DNA of 9,005 nt from Paenibacillus sp. FSL H7-0331 (GCF_001956045.1 NZ_MRTH01000088.1:1-9005), one strand, 5' to 3'; counted from the first letter of the stretch, positions 1-6,598 are shown. A program made the numbers and translations. The notes: generated by a model from the letters alone, not told the origin.

Positions 1-28
1 GTCGGAAGTCAACATCATTATTACATTG

Positions 29-55
29 AAAGTCGCTTAAATTGCGGCTTTTTTT
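29..55 (+). terminator. Rho-independent terminator of an upstream gene
   Basis: The arms AAAGTCGC and GCGGCTTT form an 8-bp stem with one G-U pair around the loop TTAAATT, followed by a run of seven T. The gene it serves lies mostly or wholly outside the left edge. One forward frame has a TGA at 27-29 directly before the hairpin and could be the last codons of that gene, but eight codons are too few to identify it. Confidence 0.75.
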
Positions 56-60
56 AGTTA

Positions 61-140
61 TGTAATAGGGTTCTTGTCATCGGTTGATGTCAAGAACCCT
101 ATTACATTTCCTATAAATAACAAGAACCTTATTACATTCC
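61..140. repeat. Three copies of a 16-bp repeat at 30-bp spacing; the first two form a perfect inverted repeat
   Basis: TGTAATAGGGTTCTTG at 61-76 is a perfect 16-bp inverted match to CAAGAACCCTATTACA at 91-106. Inside, CATC/GATG (78-81 and 86-89) extends the stem around the loop GGTT. A third copy in the second orientation begins at 121, and 91-110 and 121-140 are identical at 18 of 20 positions. The starts 61, 91 and 121 are exactly 30 bp apart, so the copies lie on the same face of the helix. There is no T-run after the hairpin, so it is not a standard terminator. It could be an operator array, transposon or MITE ends, or a dispersed palindrome family. I do not recognise it. The stretch 141-281 that follows shows no gene and no convincing promoter. 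Confidence 0.8.
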
Positions 141-281
141 CGACGGAGTGACTTAATAATTATTATGTAAACTTATGTTGTCGGTACTCGCTAAGCTATA
201 CGATAGAGCAGAATAACGCAGCCCATAATTCCAATAAATGGTACATTTCATTGTTGTGCATGCCATGAAAAGAGGTGTGTT

Positions 282-515
282 ATGAGTGAAGTTCAGAGAT
301 GTTCAATGAGGATTGAGGATTATGATAAGATAGCTCATTTTGGCCAAAATTCTTTGGCAATACTATTTCTTTAGAGTTTGATAGTAGAGAAGGGATGAAT
401 ACCTATTTAATCTAATCAAGAAAAAGAACAAATAGAAATATCTGAGCAGTTATACATGCCATATGCACATATAGATAATGTTCCGATTTATCAAACTACT
501 GATTTTCTACTGTGA
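282..515 (+). pseudogene. Decayed small gene, possibly a GNAT acetyltransferase relic
   Basis: An AGAGGTG ribosome binding site (271-277) precedes ATG 282. The opening frame reads MSEVQRCSMRIEDYDKIAHF and soon stops at TAG 372-374. A second frame (about 329-412) continues with ISLEFDSREGMNTYLI, then stops at 413-415. The first frame is open again from 411 to the TGA at 513-515 (ending VPIYQTTDFLL). The IEDYDK and DSREGMNTYL pieces resemble the first 45 or so residues of small GNAT N-acetyltransferases, which often show an IEDYD stretch and then a DSRE(N/G) stretch. The last third does not look like GNAT. A large hairpin starts 5 nt after the final stop, as expected at a gene end. I infer a frameshifted and internally deleted gene; three short unrelated ORFs are the alternative. 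Confidence 0.35.
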
Positions 516-519
516 CTCA

Positions 520-554
520 GAGGGTGAACACTTTTAAAAAAAGTGCTCACCCTC
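520..554. terminator. Large hairpin, possible degenerate or bidirectional terminator
   Basis: The arms GAGGGTGAACACTTTT (520-535) and AAAAGTGCTCACCCTC (539-554) pair over 16 positions with a single A-C mismatch and an AAA loop. No T-run follows on either strand, so it is not a textbook intrinsic terminator. Its place 5 nt after the end of the decayed frame, and upstream of the next promoter, still suggests that it once closed that transcription unit and insulates the gene at 691. Confidence 0.45.
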
Positions 555-590
555 CGGGTCATTTATATCAAATGGTAGTAATGCTAAAAA

Positions 591-656
591 AGTAAGATGT
601 ATCAAGTTAAAAAGGAAGATCCATCATTCTCGATAGATTAAGGATAGGCTTATAAT
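591..656 (+). promoter_or_regulatory. Promoter of the FAD oxidoreductase gene with a duplicated activator-type operator
   Basis: A perfect -10 TATAAT is at 651-656, with a poor -35 (TTCTCG, 627-632) 18 bp upstream. Directly upstream and overlapping the -35 is a 42-bp element (591-632) that recurs at 4517-4558 with 38 of 42 identities. It holds two direct half-sites, AAGATGTATCA (594-604) and AAGATCCATCA (616-626), 22 bp apart, which is about two helical turns. A weak -35 with tandem direct sites abutting it is the usual arrangement of an AraC-type activator-dependent promoter. Transcription should start near 663, leaving a leader of about 28 nt. The binding protein is inferred; the AraC-family gene at 2205-3035 is the nearest candidate. 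Confidence 0.75.
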
Positions 657-690
657 AATAAACGTAAACGTAATTAGGAGGAGGAATAAA

Positions 691-2211
691 ATGTACCAGG
701 AGAAACAGTACGATATTGTAATTTACGGAGGGACTGCGGCAGGTATTATGGCCGCTGTTCAAGCAAAAAAAATGGGTAAAAATGCAGTCGTGATCGAGCC
801 AAGTCAGCGAATTGGGGGCTTGACCACTGGAGGCCTGGGAGATACGGACTTCGGGATGAAGGAAGCTATCGGGGGCTTATCCTTGGAGTTTTACAAACGG
901 GTAGCTCAGAAATATTCACATGACGGAGCTTGCTGGCTGTTTGAACCTAAAGTAGCGCTCGAGGTTTTACAAGATTTGGTGGCGGAACATAACATCGAAG
1001 TCATATACGGAGAAAGGCTACGTCTAAAAGACGAGGTCACAAAGAAAGGTTCAAAAATTATCTCCATTTGCATGGAATCCGGGAACCTCTATCAAGGCAA
1101 AGTGTTTATTGATGCTACTTATGAAGGGGATTTAATGGGTAAATCGGGCGTATCCTATTTTGTCGGCCGGGAGTCCAATTCACAATATGGGGAGACATTA
1201 AACGGCATTCATCCTGGCAATGAACTCAATGAACTACCCAGCGGGATCGATCCATATGTCATTAAAGGGGTGCCCTCGAGCGGCTTGCTTTTGCGAGTCA
1301 ATCCTCACCGAGGAGGCAACATGGGCGATGGAGACACAAAGCTTCAAGCTTATAACTTCCGCATGTGTTTGACGAATAATCCGGACAACCGCCTGGAGAT
1401 CGAAAAGCCTGAGGGATATAACGAAGCCGATTATGAAATTTTGTTCCGGGCCATCGAGCAAGGGCAAAGTTCGAAATTTTTTAAATTGAATAAGGTAACT
1501 TCGGATAAGACAGATTCCAATAACAACAGTGGCATTTCTACGGATTATAACGGAATGAACCATAGTTATGCAGAGGCGGATTATCTTGAGCGGGAACACA
1601 TGTGGCATTCTCATCGCCTCTATCAGCAAGGCTATGTGTGGACCATTCAAAATCATCCGCGAGTGCCGGAGGAAATTCGGGCGGTCTACAAGCCATGGGG
1701 CTTGCCGCTCGATGAATTTATCGAGACAGGTCACTGGACTCCACAGTTATACATCAGAGAATCCCGCAGAATGATTAGTGACTATGTTGTGACCGAGCAT
1801 GTGGTCAGATTGGAAAAACCTGTGCTCGATTCCGTTGGAATGGGCTCCTTTGCCATGGACTCACATCACACGCAATATTATGTAAACGAAGACGGGCATG
1901 TTAGCACGGAAGGCGGATTTTACGTAAAATTAAAAGCCCCTTATCAGATAAGCTATCAAGCAATTGTGCCAAAACGGACAGAGTGCACCAATCTAATTGT
2001 GCCGGTATGTGTTTCGGCTACCCATGCAGCCTATGGTTCGATCAGGATGGAGCCCGTATTTATGATCCTGGGGCAATCGGCTGCGGCTGCAGCCGTTCTG
2101 GCACTTGATACGGATGGTATCGTTCAAAATGTAAAGTATGAGCAGCTTCATTCCCTGCTCGTTCAAGAAAATCAGGTATTATACGTAGACGTCCTAAGCA
2201 CGCATCAATAA
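691..2211 (+). CDS. FAD-dependent oxidoreductase, PF12831 type
   Basis: This 506-residue protein is a probable cytoplasmic flavoenzyme; no signal peptide or membrane segment is visible. The N-terminus is a Rossmann FAD-binding fold: the YDIVIYGGTAAGIMAA strand-loop-helix (residues 7-22, a GG-TAAG variant of GxGxxG), the acidic E36 at the end of strand 2, and the family-like IGGLTTGGLGDTDFG (41-55). Later family-like stretches are DATYEGDLM (141-149), IRESRRM (355-361) and IRMEPVFMILGQSAAAAA (451-468), the C-terminal FAD-contacting part. Relatives are sometimes labelled xanthan-lyase-related, but the substrate is unknown to me; a sugar or sugar acid is an inference from context. The start is fixed by AGGAGGAGG at 676-684, 6 nt before ATG. 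It is transcribed from its own promoter, which shares its operator with the sugar ABC operon. Its stop overlaps the convergent regulator gene by 7 bp. Confidence 0.85.
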   Translation: MYQEKQYDIVIYGGTAAGIMAAVQAKKMGKNAVVIEPSQRIGGLTTGGLGDTDFGMKEAIGGLSLEFYKRVAQKYSHDGACWLFEPKVALEVLQDLVAEHNIEVIYGERLRLKDEVTKKGSKIISICMESGNLYQGKVFIDATYEGDLMGKSGVSYFVGRESNSQYGETLNGIHPGNELNELPSGIDPYVIKGVPSSGLLLRVNPHRGGNMGDGDTKLQAYNFRMCLTNNPDNRLEIEKPEGYNEADYEILFRAIEQGQSSKFFKLNKVTSDKTDSNNNSGISTDYNGMNHSYAEADYLEREHMWHSHRLYQQGYVWTIQNHPRVPEEIRAVYKPWGLPLDEFIETGHWTPQLYIRESRRMISDYVVTEHVVRLEKPVLDSVGMGSFAMDSHHTQYYVNEDGHVSTEGGFYVKLKAPYQISYQAIVPKRTECTNLIVPVCVSATHAAYGSIRMEPVFMILGQSAAAAAVLALDTDGIVQNVKYEQLHSLLVQENQVLYVDVLSTHQ

Positions 2212-3035
2212 GGATTGAACCCATATCCAAATTTGCGCCGGTATTCGCCTGGGGGATGTCCAAATCGTTCGCGGAAAACTCGGCAAAAATGAGGGTAACT
2301 CTCAAAGCCTGTCTTTTCAGCAACCTGTTCCAGCGCAAGATTGCTGTAGAGCACCTGCTGCTGCGCAAGCTTTAGCCTAACGTCAATACAGTAGGCGAAC
2401 AGCGATTGGCCAAAAGCGGCTTTAAACAGATATGAGCAGCGTGAGACGCTTAATCCGACAGAGGCCGATATTTTTTCTAAACTAAGAGGTTCATTGGCAT
2501 GACTTTCTATAAATAGCTTAAGTTTATGAGCGATATCTGCTCCTTTGGTGCGTTGTTTGCTCTTAATTACTTGCTCCAGTGTCAAACAAAGCGTTCTAAG
2601 AAGGTAGTCCATGATCTCCTCTTGGTTCTGCATGACTTTTTTCTTTTCGCTGATAATATGCTTCCATAGGGTAATGACCGTATCGTCAAAGCCAATGTTT
2701 GTTTTAGTGGGCAAGTCTTTGTTTTTCCACCACGAGTCCAGCCATTCCCCGTTACCGGCCAGGAAATAGTCGCCGACAGGTTGAACCGCACCCGAATCAG
2801 GAGCGCTTCGGGGCTGCACATTGAGTTCGTATGGCTGATCCGGAGGATAGATGAGCAGGTCACCGGGGATGATGGTCTCGGATTTCCCTCCCACCAGTGC
2901 GCGACAGGATCCTTCTGACTGAAGCCGGAACATGTAGAAGTTCAGCCCGTCTTTATACGTAACGGAGTGAGGCTTAGTGTGGGTGAAATAATTAGCATAA
3001 ATGACGCTGGATTGGTGTTGAACTGACCTCGTCAT
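2205..3035 (-). CDS. AraC-family transcriptional regulator
   Basis: This 276-residue one-component regulator has an N-terminal cupin-like sensor half (about residues 25-90, with GDLLIYPPDQPYEL typical of the AraC_binding barrel), a helical linker, and a C-terminal double helix-turn-helix domain (about 170-268). The first HTH is LSLEKISASVGLSVSRCSYL and the second is ALEQVAEKTGF-SYPHFCRVF, followed by the family signature FRERFGHPPGEYRR. An upstream in-frame extension to 3239 exists on this strand, but ATG 3035 is the better start: GGAGG (3045-3049) lies 9 nt before it and the cupin begins soon after. Such proteins usually bind a sugar and activate nearby operons. It sits between two promoters that share a 22-bp-spaced direct repeat, so I infer that it activates the FAD oxidoreductase and ABC operon. 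Its 3' end overlaps the convergent gene's stop, with no terminator between them. Confidence 0.9.
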   Translation of the reverse strand: MTRSVQHQSSVIYANYFTHTKPHSVTYKDGLNFYMFRLQSEGSCRALVGGKSETIIPGDLLIYPPDQPYELNVQPRSAPDSGAVQPVGDYFLAGNGEWLDSWWKNKDLPTKTNIGFDDTVITLWKHIISEKKKVMQNQEEIMDYLLRTLCLTLEQVIKSKQRTKGADIAHKLKLFIESHANEPLSLEKISASVGLSVSRCSYLFKAAFGQSLFAYCIDVRLKLAQQQVLYSNLALEQVAEKTGFESYPHFCRVFRERFGHPPGEYRRKFGYGFNPY

Positions 3036-3071
3036 AGGAAGATTCCTCCAGAAAATAACTATTCTGCTCCG

Positions 3072-3100
3072 ATTATATAGTTTCTTCGTTGAGATTGACA
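3072..3100 (-). promoter_or_regulatory. Probable promoter of the AraC-family gene
   Basis: Read on the minus strand, a perfect TATAAT lies at 3077-3072. The matching -35 region around 3100-3095 (TGTCAA) is weak. Transcription would start near 3064 and give a leader of about 29 nt with the GGAGG site. On the plus strand the same AT-rich patch (3071-3080) could serve as an overlapping divergent -10 for the GH130-like gene, but no good -35 supports it. The GGAAGATTCC beside the regulator's ribosome binding site (3038-3047) resembles the GGAAGATCC of the shared operator, so weak autoregulation is possible. Confidence 0.45.
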
Positions 3101-3123
3101 GAGAAAAGAGAGGAAAACGGATA

Positions 3124-4359
3124 ATGAAACCAAATTTTAAATATTTAAATAAGCCGGCATTAGAACCGGTACCAGGCTGTGACTGGGCCAGCAAAATGGT
3201 GCTGAATCCTGCCATCGTGCAAGATCCAGAGTCGAGCACATTGCATATGTTGTTCAGGGCAACGGGTCCTTGGGCACAAAAGCGGAGAGAAGGCTGCCAC
3301 GACCCATACCCTATTTTCCTAGGCTATGCTACTAGCGAAGATAATGGGGAAACATGGGAAGCCGATTTCAGCGAGCCAGCGCTATCGCCGGCGTTAGGCT
3401 ATGAAGAACACGAACTTTACATTGCAGATATTCATGGAAATCGCGTACGCAATTATGCGAATGGCTGTATGGAAGATCCGCGTATCTTCCCAATTGAAGG
3501 GGAGCTATACGTTAGTGTGGCTTGTCGTCCATTTCCTCCGGGCCCTTATTGGCTGTCGGATGTCCAGACGAGATTTGAATATGTACCAGAGTGGATATTC
3601 AATGGAAGTGAAGCTGAAGACCCCTTTATTAAAACAGCGCGCTCCAATGATACTGTCACGGTTCTATATAAATTAGATTTGCAGCAGTTGAAAATGCGTA
3701 ACTATAGCGCAGCATTCCATTATATAGGCCCACTGACGGAAGGGCACGTTAGCGATAATCGGGACGTTTTTCTTTTTCCTGACAAAATGATGATTCAAGG
3801 GAATTCACAATATGTGATGCTTCATCGTCCAATGAACGTGTTACCGTTCGAGCGAGGAGCTGAAGTGAAGAAACCCTCTATCTACATAGCAGCTGCAAAT
3901 ACGATTGAGGACTTCGCTTCTCCGAAAGCAACGCATCGTCTGCTTGCGACGAGTGTCTTTCACTGGGAGGATAACCGCATTGGTGCAAGTTGGCCGCCAA
4001 TCCGTGTCTCGGACGACGAATGGCTCGTATCTTATCATGGAAAGAAAGACGTTGTGTTTGGCTACACGCAGTCCTTCATGATTGTGAAGGAGCAGCCGAA
4101 CGATTTCCCGGTAGTAACACATCGGTGCTCAGAGCGGCTGATGTTCGCAGAAAGAGAGTGGGAGATGCCTTCCGATTATCCGACGCCTTGCTTATTTACC
4201 ACAGCTGGTATCGTCGTGGGAGATGAGCTGATCATGTCATACGGTGCTGCTGATCAGAAAGTAGGAATTTCTTGGGTCAACTTTAAAGAGTTAACGGATT
4301 ACATCCGTTGTTTCGACGAGAACGGTAGTGCCATTAAAACATATTCGAAGCAAGATTGA
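3124..4359 (+). CDS. GH130-like beta-mannoside phosphorylase/hydrolase
   Basis: This 411-residue protein looks like a five-bladed beta-propeller of glycoside hydrolase family 130; no signal peptide is visible, so it is probably cytoplasmic. Family-like landmarks in order are LNPAIV (27-32), the catalytic-region MEDPRI (116-121, where D118 would be the general acid), NRDVFLFP (212-219), LHRP (233-236), IGASWPPI (286-293), YHGKKD (304-309) and the C-terminal SYGAADQKVG (372-381). GH130 members phosphorolyse or hydrolyse beta-mannosidic linkages; I cannot place this one in a phosphorylase or hydrolase clade by eye. The start ATG follows GAGAGG (3108-3113) by 10 nt. It is divergent from the AraC-type gene across an 88-bp gap and is closed by its own terminator. 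It lacks the shared 42-bp operator, so its regulation may differ from its neighbours. Confidence 0.8.
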   Translation: MKPNFKYLNKPALEPVPGCDWASKMVLNPAIVQDPESSTLHMLFRATGPWAQKRREGCHDPYPIFLGYATSEDNGETWEADFSEPALSPALGYEEHELYIADIHGNRVRNYANGCMEDPRIFPIEGELYVSVACRPFPPGPYWLSDVQTRFEYVPEWIFNGSEAEDPFIKTARSNDTVTVLYKLDLQQLKMRNYSAAFHYIGPLTEGHVSDNRDVFLFPDKMMIQGNSQYVMLHRPMNVLPFERGAEVKKPSIYIAAANTIEDFASPKATHRLLATSVFHWEDNRIGASWPPIRVSDDEWLVSYHGKKDVVFGYTQSFMIVKEQPNDFPVVTHRCSERLMFAEREWEMPSDYPTPCLFTTAGIVVGDELIMSYGAADQKVGISWVNFKELTDYIRCFDENGSAIKTYSKQD

Positions 4360-4412
4360 GAAAAAGGGTAACAAAACTAACAGCATCAGCTACTACATAT
4401 CTATCGGTAAAG

Positions 4413-4464
4413 CTAAAAGGCATGAGTCCGGTACAGTGCCGAATTCATGCCTTTTAGTATTTTT
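4413..4464 (+). terminator. Rho-independent terminator after the GH130-like gene
   Basis: Arms at 4413-4431 and 4439-4457 form a 19-position stem. The outer 13 bp (CTAAAAGGCATGA against TCATGCCTTTTAG) are perfect, and one C-A mismatch and one G-U pair lie further in. The loop is TACAGTG and the tail is TATTTTT. It separates the GH130-like unit from the ABC transporter operon. Confidence 0.9.
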
Positions 4465-4516
4465 CGATTGGTGAGGAGTGCTCTTTCATTTATCCAAAAC
4501 ACCTTCTCATAAAAAC

Positions 4517-4582
4517 AGTAAGATTCATCAAGTATAAAAGGAAGATCCATCATTCTCGCCAATCAGGAAAGCGTTTTATAAT
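4517..4582 (+). promoter_or_regulatory. Promoter of the sugar ABC operon with a duplicated activator-type operator
   Basis: A perfect -10 TATAAT is at 4577-4582, with the same poor -35 (TTCTCG, 4553-4558) at 18 bp as in the promoter at 591-656. The 42-bp element 4517-4558 differs from the upstream copy at only four positions and is ungapped. Its half-sites are AAGATTCATCA (4520-4530) and AAGATCCATCA (4542-4552), again 22 bp apart. Similarity stops sharply at the -35, apart from the -10, which argues for a functional operator rather than a recent DNA duplication. Transcription should start near 4589. Confidence 0.8.
4565..4579 (+). promoter_or_regulatory. cre-like site between -35 and -10 of the ABC operon
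   Basis: AGGAAAGCGTTTTAT fits the catabolite-responsive element consensus WTGNAANCGNWNNCW with two mismatches and keeps the AA-CG core. It lies in the promoter spacer, running into the -10, where CcpA binding would block RNA polymerase. The matching spacer of the FAD oxidoreductase promoter has no such site. The match is imperfect, so this is moderate evidence only. Confidence 0.45.
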
Positions 4583-4589
4583 AGTGTTT

Positions 4590-4688
4590 GTAGGCTAGTG
4601 CCGCAGAGATCACGTCTCGATAGCCGGTGCTTCGAACTTGATAGTAGTCTTTAAGATTAAAATCTAACAACTTGGAGGTGAACGGGAT
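4590..4688 (+). other. Leader of about 100 nt of the ABC operon with a weak nested hairpin
   Basis: From the inferred start near 4589 the leader runs about 100 nt to ATG 4689. GGCTA (4593-4597) can pair with TAGCC (4621-4625) around an inner GAGA/TCTC hairpin (4606-4609 with 4615-4618). A further AGAT/ATCT hairpin (about 4653-4664) lies shortly before the ribosome binding site. Stems are short and no T-run follows, and I recognise no known riboswitch class. It may be a plain long leader. Confidence 0.25.
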
Positions 4689-5645
4689 ATGAGCGTTAGA
4701 ACATTGGAAGTGAAACAAGGTGTCGGAACGGTGAAGGTTGGTAAGAATAGGTGGAAACTGTTTCTCACAAACTTAGATCTCTATGTTTTGCTAATTCCGG
4801 GACTATTATTTTTACTGCTATTCAAATATACGCCCATGTATGGAATTATCATTGCGTTCATGGATTTCAACATTTTCGATGGGTTTACGGGAAGTAAATG
4901 GGTTGGTTTGGCGCAATTCGAGAAATTACTCCATTCGGAAGAATTTATGCAAGTATTTATCAACACACTCTTAATCAGTTTGTACAAGCTTGTGCTTCTC
5001 TTTCCAGTTCCGATTATTATCGCGCTACTGCTGAATGAAGTACGTAAGAGCTGGTTCAAGCGTTCGATTCAAACTATTATTTTTCTGCCGCATTTCTTGT
5101 CTTGGGTTATTATTTCCGGACTGTTCATTACCATACTCTCCCCAAGCGGAGGTTTGGTCAACAATGTGATTGAGTTTTTGGGTGGTACACCGATATCGTT
5201 CTTTCTTGATAATCACTATTTCCGAAGCGTGCTGGTGTTTACCGCAGGTTGGAAGGAATCTGGATGGAACGCGATTATCTTTATTGCGGCGATTGCCGGC
5301 ATTGAGCAAGAGCAATATGAAGCAGCATCCATTGATGGGGCTGGGCGAATTCGCCAGATGATGCACATTACCCTGCCGGGTATCATGCCTACGATTATCC
5401 TGATCCTTGTCTTGCGTCTCGGATATTTACTCGAAGCAGGTACGGAACAAATTTTGACCATGTATAATTCCGTTGTTTATCAATCTGGTGATGTCATTGG
5501 GACTTATGTATATCGAATAGGTCTAGGACAGCAAGACTATAGCTTTAGTACAGCAGTAGGTTTATTTAATTCCGTAATTGGATTCCTCTTGATCGTTTTG
5601 GGCAATGAGCTCAGCAAAAAAGTCGTCAAGCGAAGCATTTGGTAG
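4689..5645 (+). CDS. Sugar ABC transporter permease, LplB-like (CUT1)
   Basis: This is a 318-residue inner-membrane subunit of a carbohydrate importer. About six hydrophobic segments are visible, starting with YVLLIPGLLFLLLFKYTPMYG (32-52, trimmed here to its recognisable core). The cytoplasmic EAA loop that contacts the ATPase is QYEAASIDGAGRIRQMMHIT followed by LPGIMPT (209-235). The KYTPMYG and LYKL/FLPHFLSWV patches are typical of the LplB/polysaccharide permease group in Bacillus and Paenibacillus. It starts 8 nt after GGAGGTG (4674-4680). It is the first gene of the operon and its stop lies 11 nt before the next start, so the pair should be co-translated. No ATPase gene is in the window; such importers in this phylum usually borrow a shared MsmX-type ATPase. 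The substrate is inferred to be an oligosaccharide. Confidence 0.92.
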   Translation: MSVRTLEVKQGVGTVKVGKNRWKLFLTNLDLYVLLIPGLLFLLLFKYTPMYGIIIAFMDFNIFDGFTGSKWVGLAQFEKLLHSEEFMQVFINTLLISLYKLVLLFPVPIIIALLLNEVRKSWFKRSIQTIIFLPHFLSWVIISGLFITILSPSGGLVNNVIEFLGGTPISFFLDNHYFRSVLVFTAGWKESGWNAIIFIAAIAGIEQEQYEAASIDGAGRIRQMMHITLPGIMPTIILILVLRLGYLLEAGTEQILTMYNSVVYQSGDVIGTYVYRIGLGQQDYSFSTAVGLFNSVIGFLLIVLGNELSKKVVKRSIW

Positions 5646-5656
5646 GAGGTGCAGCT

Positions 5657-6532
5657 ATGAAAAAGAAAACAATCGGTGACTGGTCCCTAGATATCTGCGT
5701 ATATGCTACGCTGCTATTGTCTAGCGTGCTTACGCTATTGCCTATGCTCAATGTACTATCCAAAGCATTAAGTAATGAATCAGCGGTCATCTCGGGTAAG
5801 GTCGGCATTCTGCCTGTGGGCTTTCAACTAGAAACGATGAAATATGTTGTATCTTCAAGTCAGTTTTTACATTCGATCTCCGTATCCATTATTGTCATGG
5901 TTGTGGGAACAGTGCTCGCCATTATGTTGACGGCTTTGACGGCTTACCCACTATCCAAGAAGCATCTGCCAGGAATTCCATTTGTCTTGATCCTGTTCAT
6001 TTTTACGATGTTGTTTAATGGTGGCATCATTCCCAATTACATACTAATGAAGGAACTCCACCTCATCAATAGTTTGTGGTCCTTAATGCTGCCTGCACTG
6101 ATTAGCGTGTTTAATCTATTGGTAATTAAGAGCTATTATGAATCTTTACCTGAAGCGTTAGAGGAGTCAGCCAAAATGGATGGGGCTCGTAATTTTACGA
6201 TTCTTTTCCGTATCATTCTTCCGCTAAGTACGCCGGTTATTGCTACAATCGCGCTATTCTATGCGGTATATTTCTGGAATGACTACTTTCACCCTATGCT
6301 GTATATTTCGAAAGCAAGTTTGAAACCATTGCAATTATATCTAAGGGATATTGTCATGGATGCAGATAGCTCGACTGCCCTGAATAGCAGTGTAGACGAT
6401 ATGATGAAAATTTCGCCTGAAGGCATACGATCGGCGACAGTTATTGCTTCTATTATTCCGATGCTGCTCGTCTATCCGTTTCTCCAAAAGCATTTCGTCA
6501 AAGGTGTTCTGATTGGCTCAGTGAAAGGCTAG
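5657..6532 (+). CDS. Sugar ABC transporter permease, YtcP-like (CUT1)
   Basis: This 291-residue partner permease has an N-terminal membrane segment (about 15-35), LTAYPLSKKHLPG (94-106), the typical MLFNGGIIPNYILMKELHLI (118-137), and the EAA loop LPEALEESAKMDGARNFTIL continuing to LPLSTPV (164-194). The C-terminus FLQKHFVKGVLIGSVKG is characteristic of the group. The frame is open upstream to a TTG at 5639 overlapping the previous stop, but ATG 5657 is chosen because AGGAGGT (5644-5650) lies 6 nt before it and MKKK is a normal start. It should form a heterodimer with the preceding permease. A 66-nt gap separates it from the binding-protein gene, with no terminator visible there. Confidence 0.92.
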   Translation: MKKKTIGDWSLDICVYATLLLSSVLTLLPMLNVLSKALSNESAVISGKVGILPVGFQLETMKYVVSSSQFLHSISVSIIVMVVGTVLAIMLTALTAYPLSKKHLPGIPFVLILFIFTMLFNGGIIPNYILMKELHLINSLWSLMLPALISVFNLLVIKSYYESLPEALEESAKMDGARNFTILFRIILPLSTPVIATIALFYAVYFWNDYFHPMLYISKASLKPLQLYLRDIVMDADSSTALNSSVDDMMKISPEGIRSATVIASIIPMLLVYPFLQKHFVKGVLIGSVKG

Positions 6533-6598
6533 AACTTGCGTTAATGCCATCTACGGCTTAATGATAGGATTACATAATGAACTAGGGAGGGTTTTTGT

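Noticed and set aside
61..140. CRISPR array
   Set aside because: There are only three short copies, one inverted, with 14-bp intervals and no cas genes nearby.
1234..1734. Minus-strand open frame of 166 codons inside the FAD oxidoreductase gene
   Set aside because: It is antisense to a clear family member and has no recognisable domain and no ribosome binding site evidence, so it is a shadow frame.
3095..3125. Plus-strand promoter TTGACA with GATAAT
   Set aside because: The spacing is 19 bp and the -10 overlaps the ATG, so transcription would start inside the coding frame and lose the ribosome binding site.
3036..3239. N-terminal extension of the AraC-type protein to a start at 3239
   Set aside because: The extension has no AraC-family character and overlaps the start of the divergent GH130-like gene. 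ATG 3035 has a strong GGAGG at 9 nt, and a -10 TATAAT lies between the two starts.
4590..4688. Known riboswitch in the ABC operon leader
   Set aside because: The stems are short, and I see neither a recognised aptamer core nor a terminator with a T-run.
5639..5656. TTG start for the second permease
   Set aside because: It would sit within the preceding gene's end with no ribosome binding site. ATG 5657 has AGGAGGT at 6 nt and gives the usual N-terminus.
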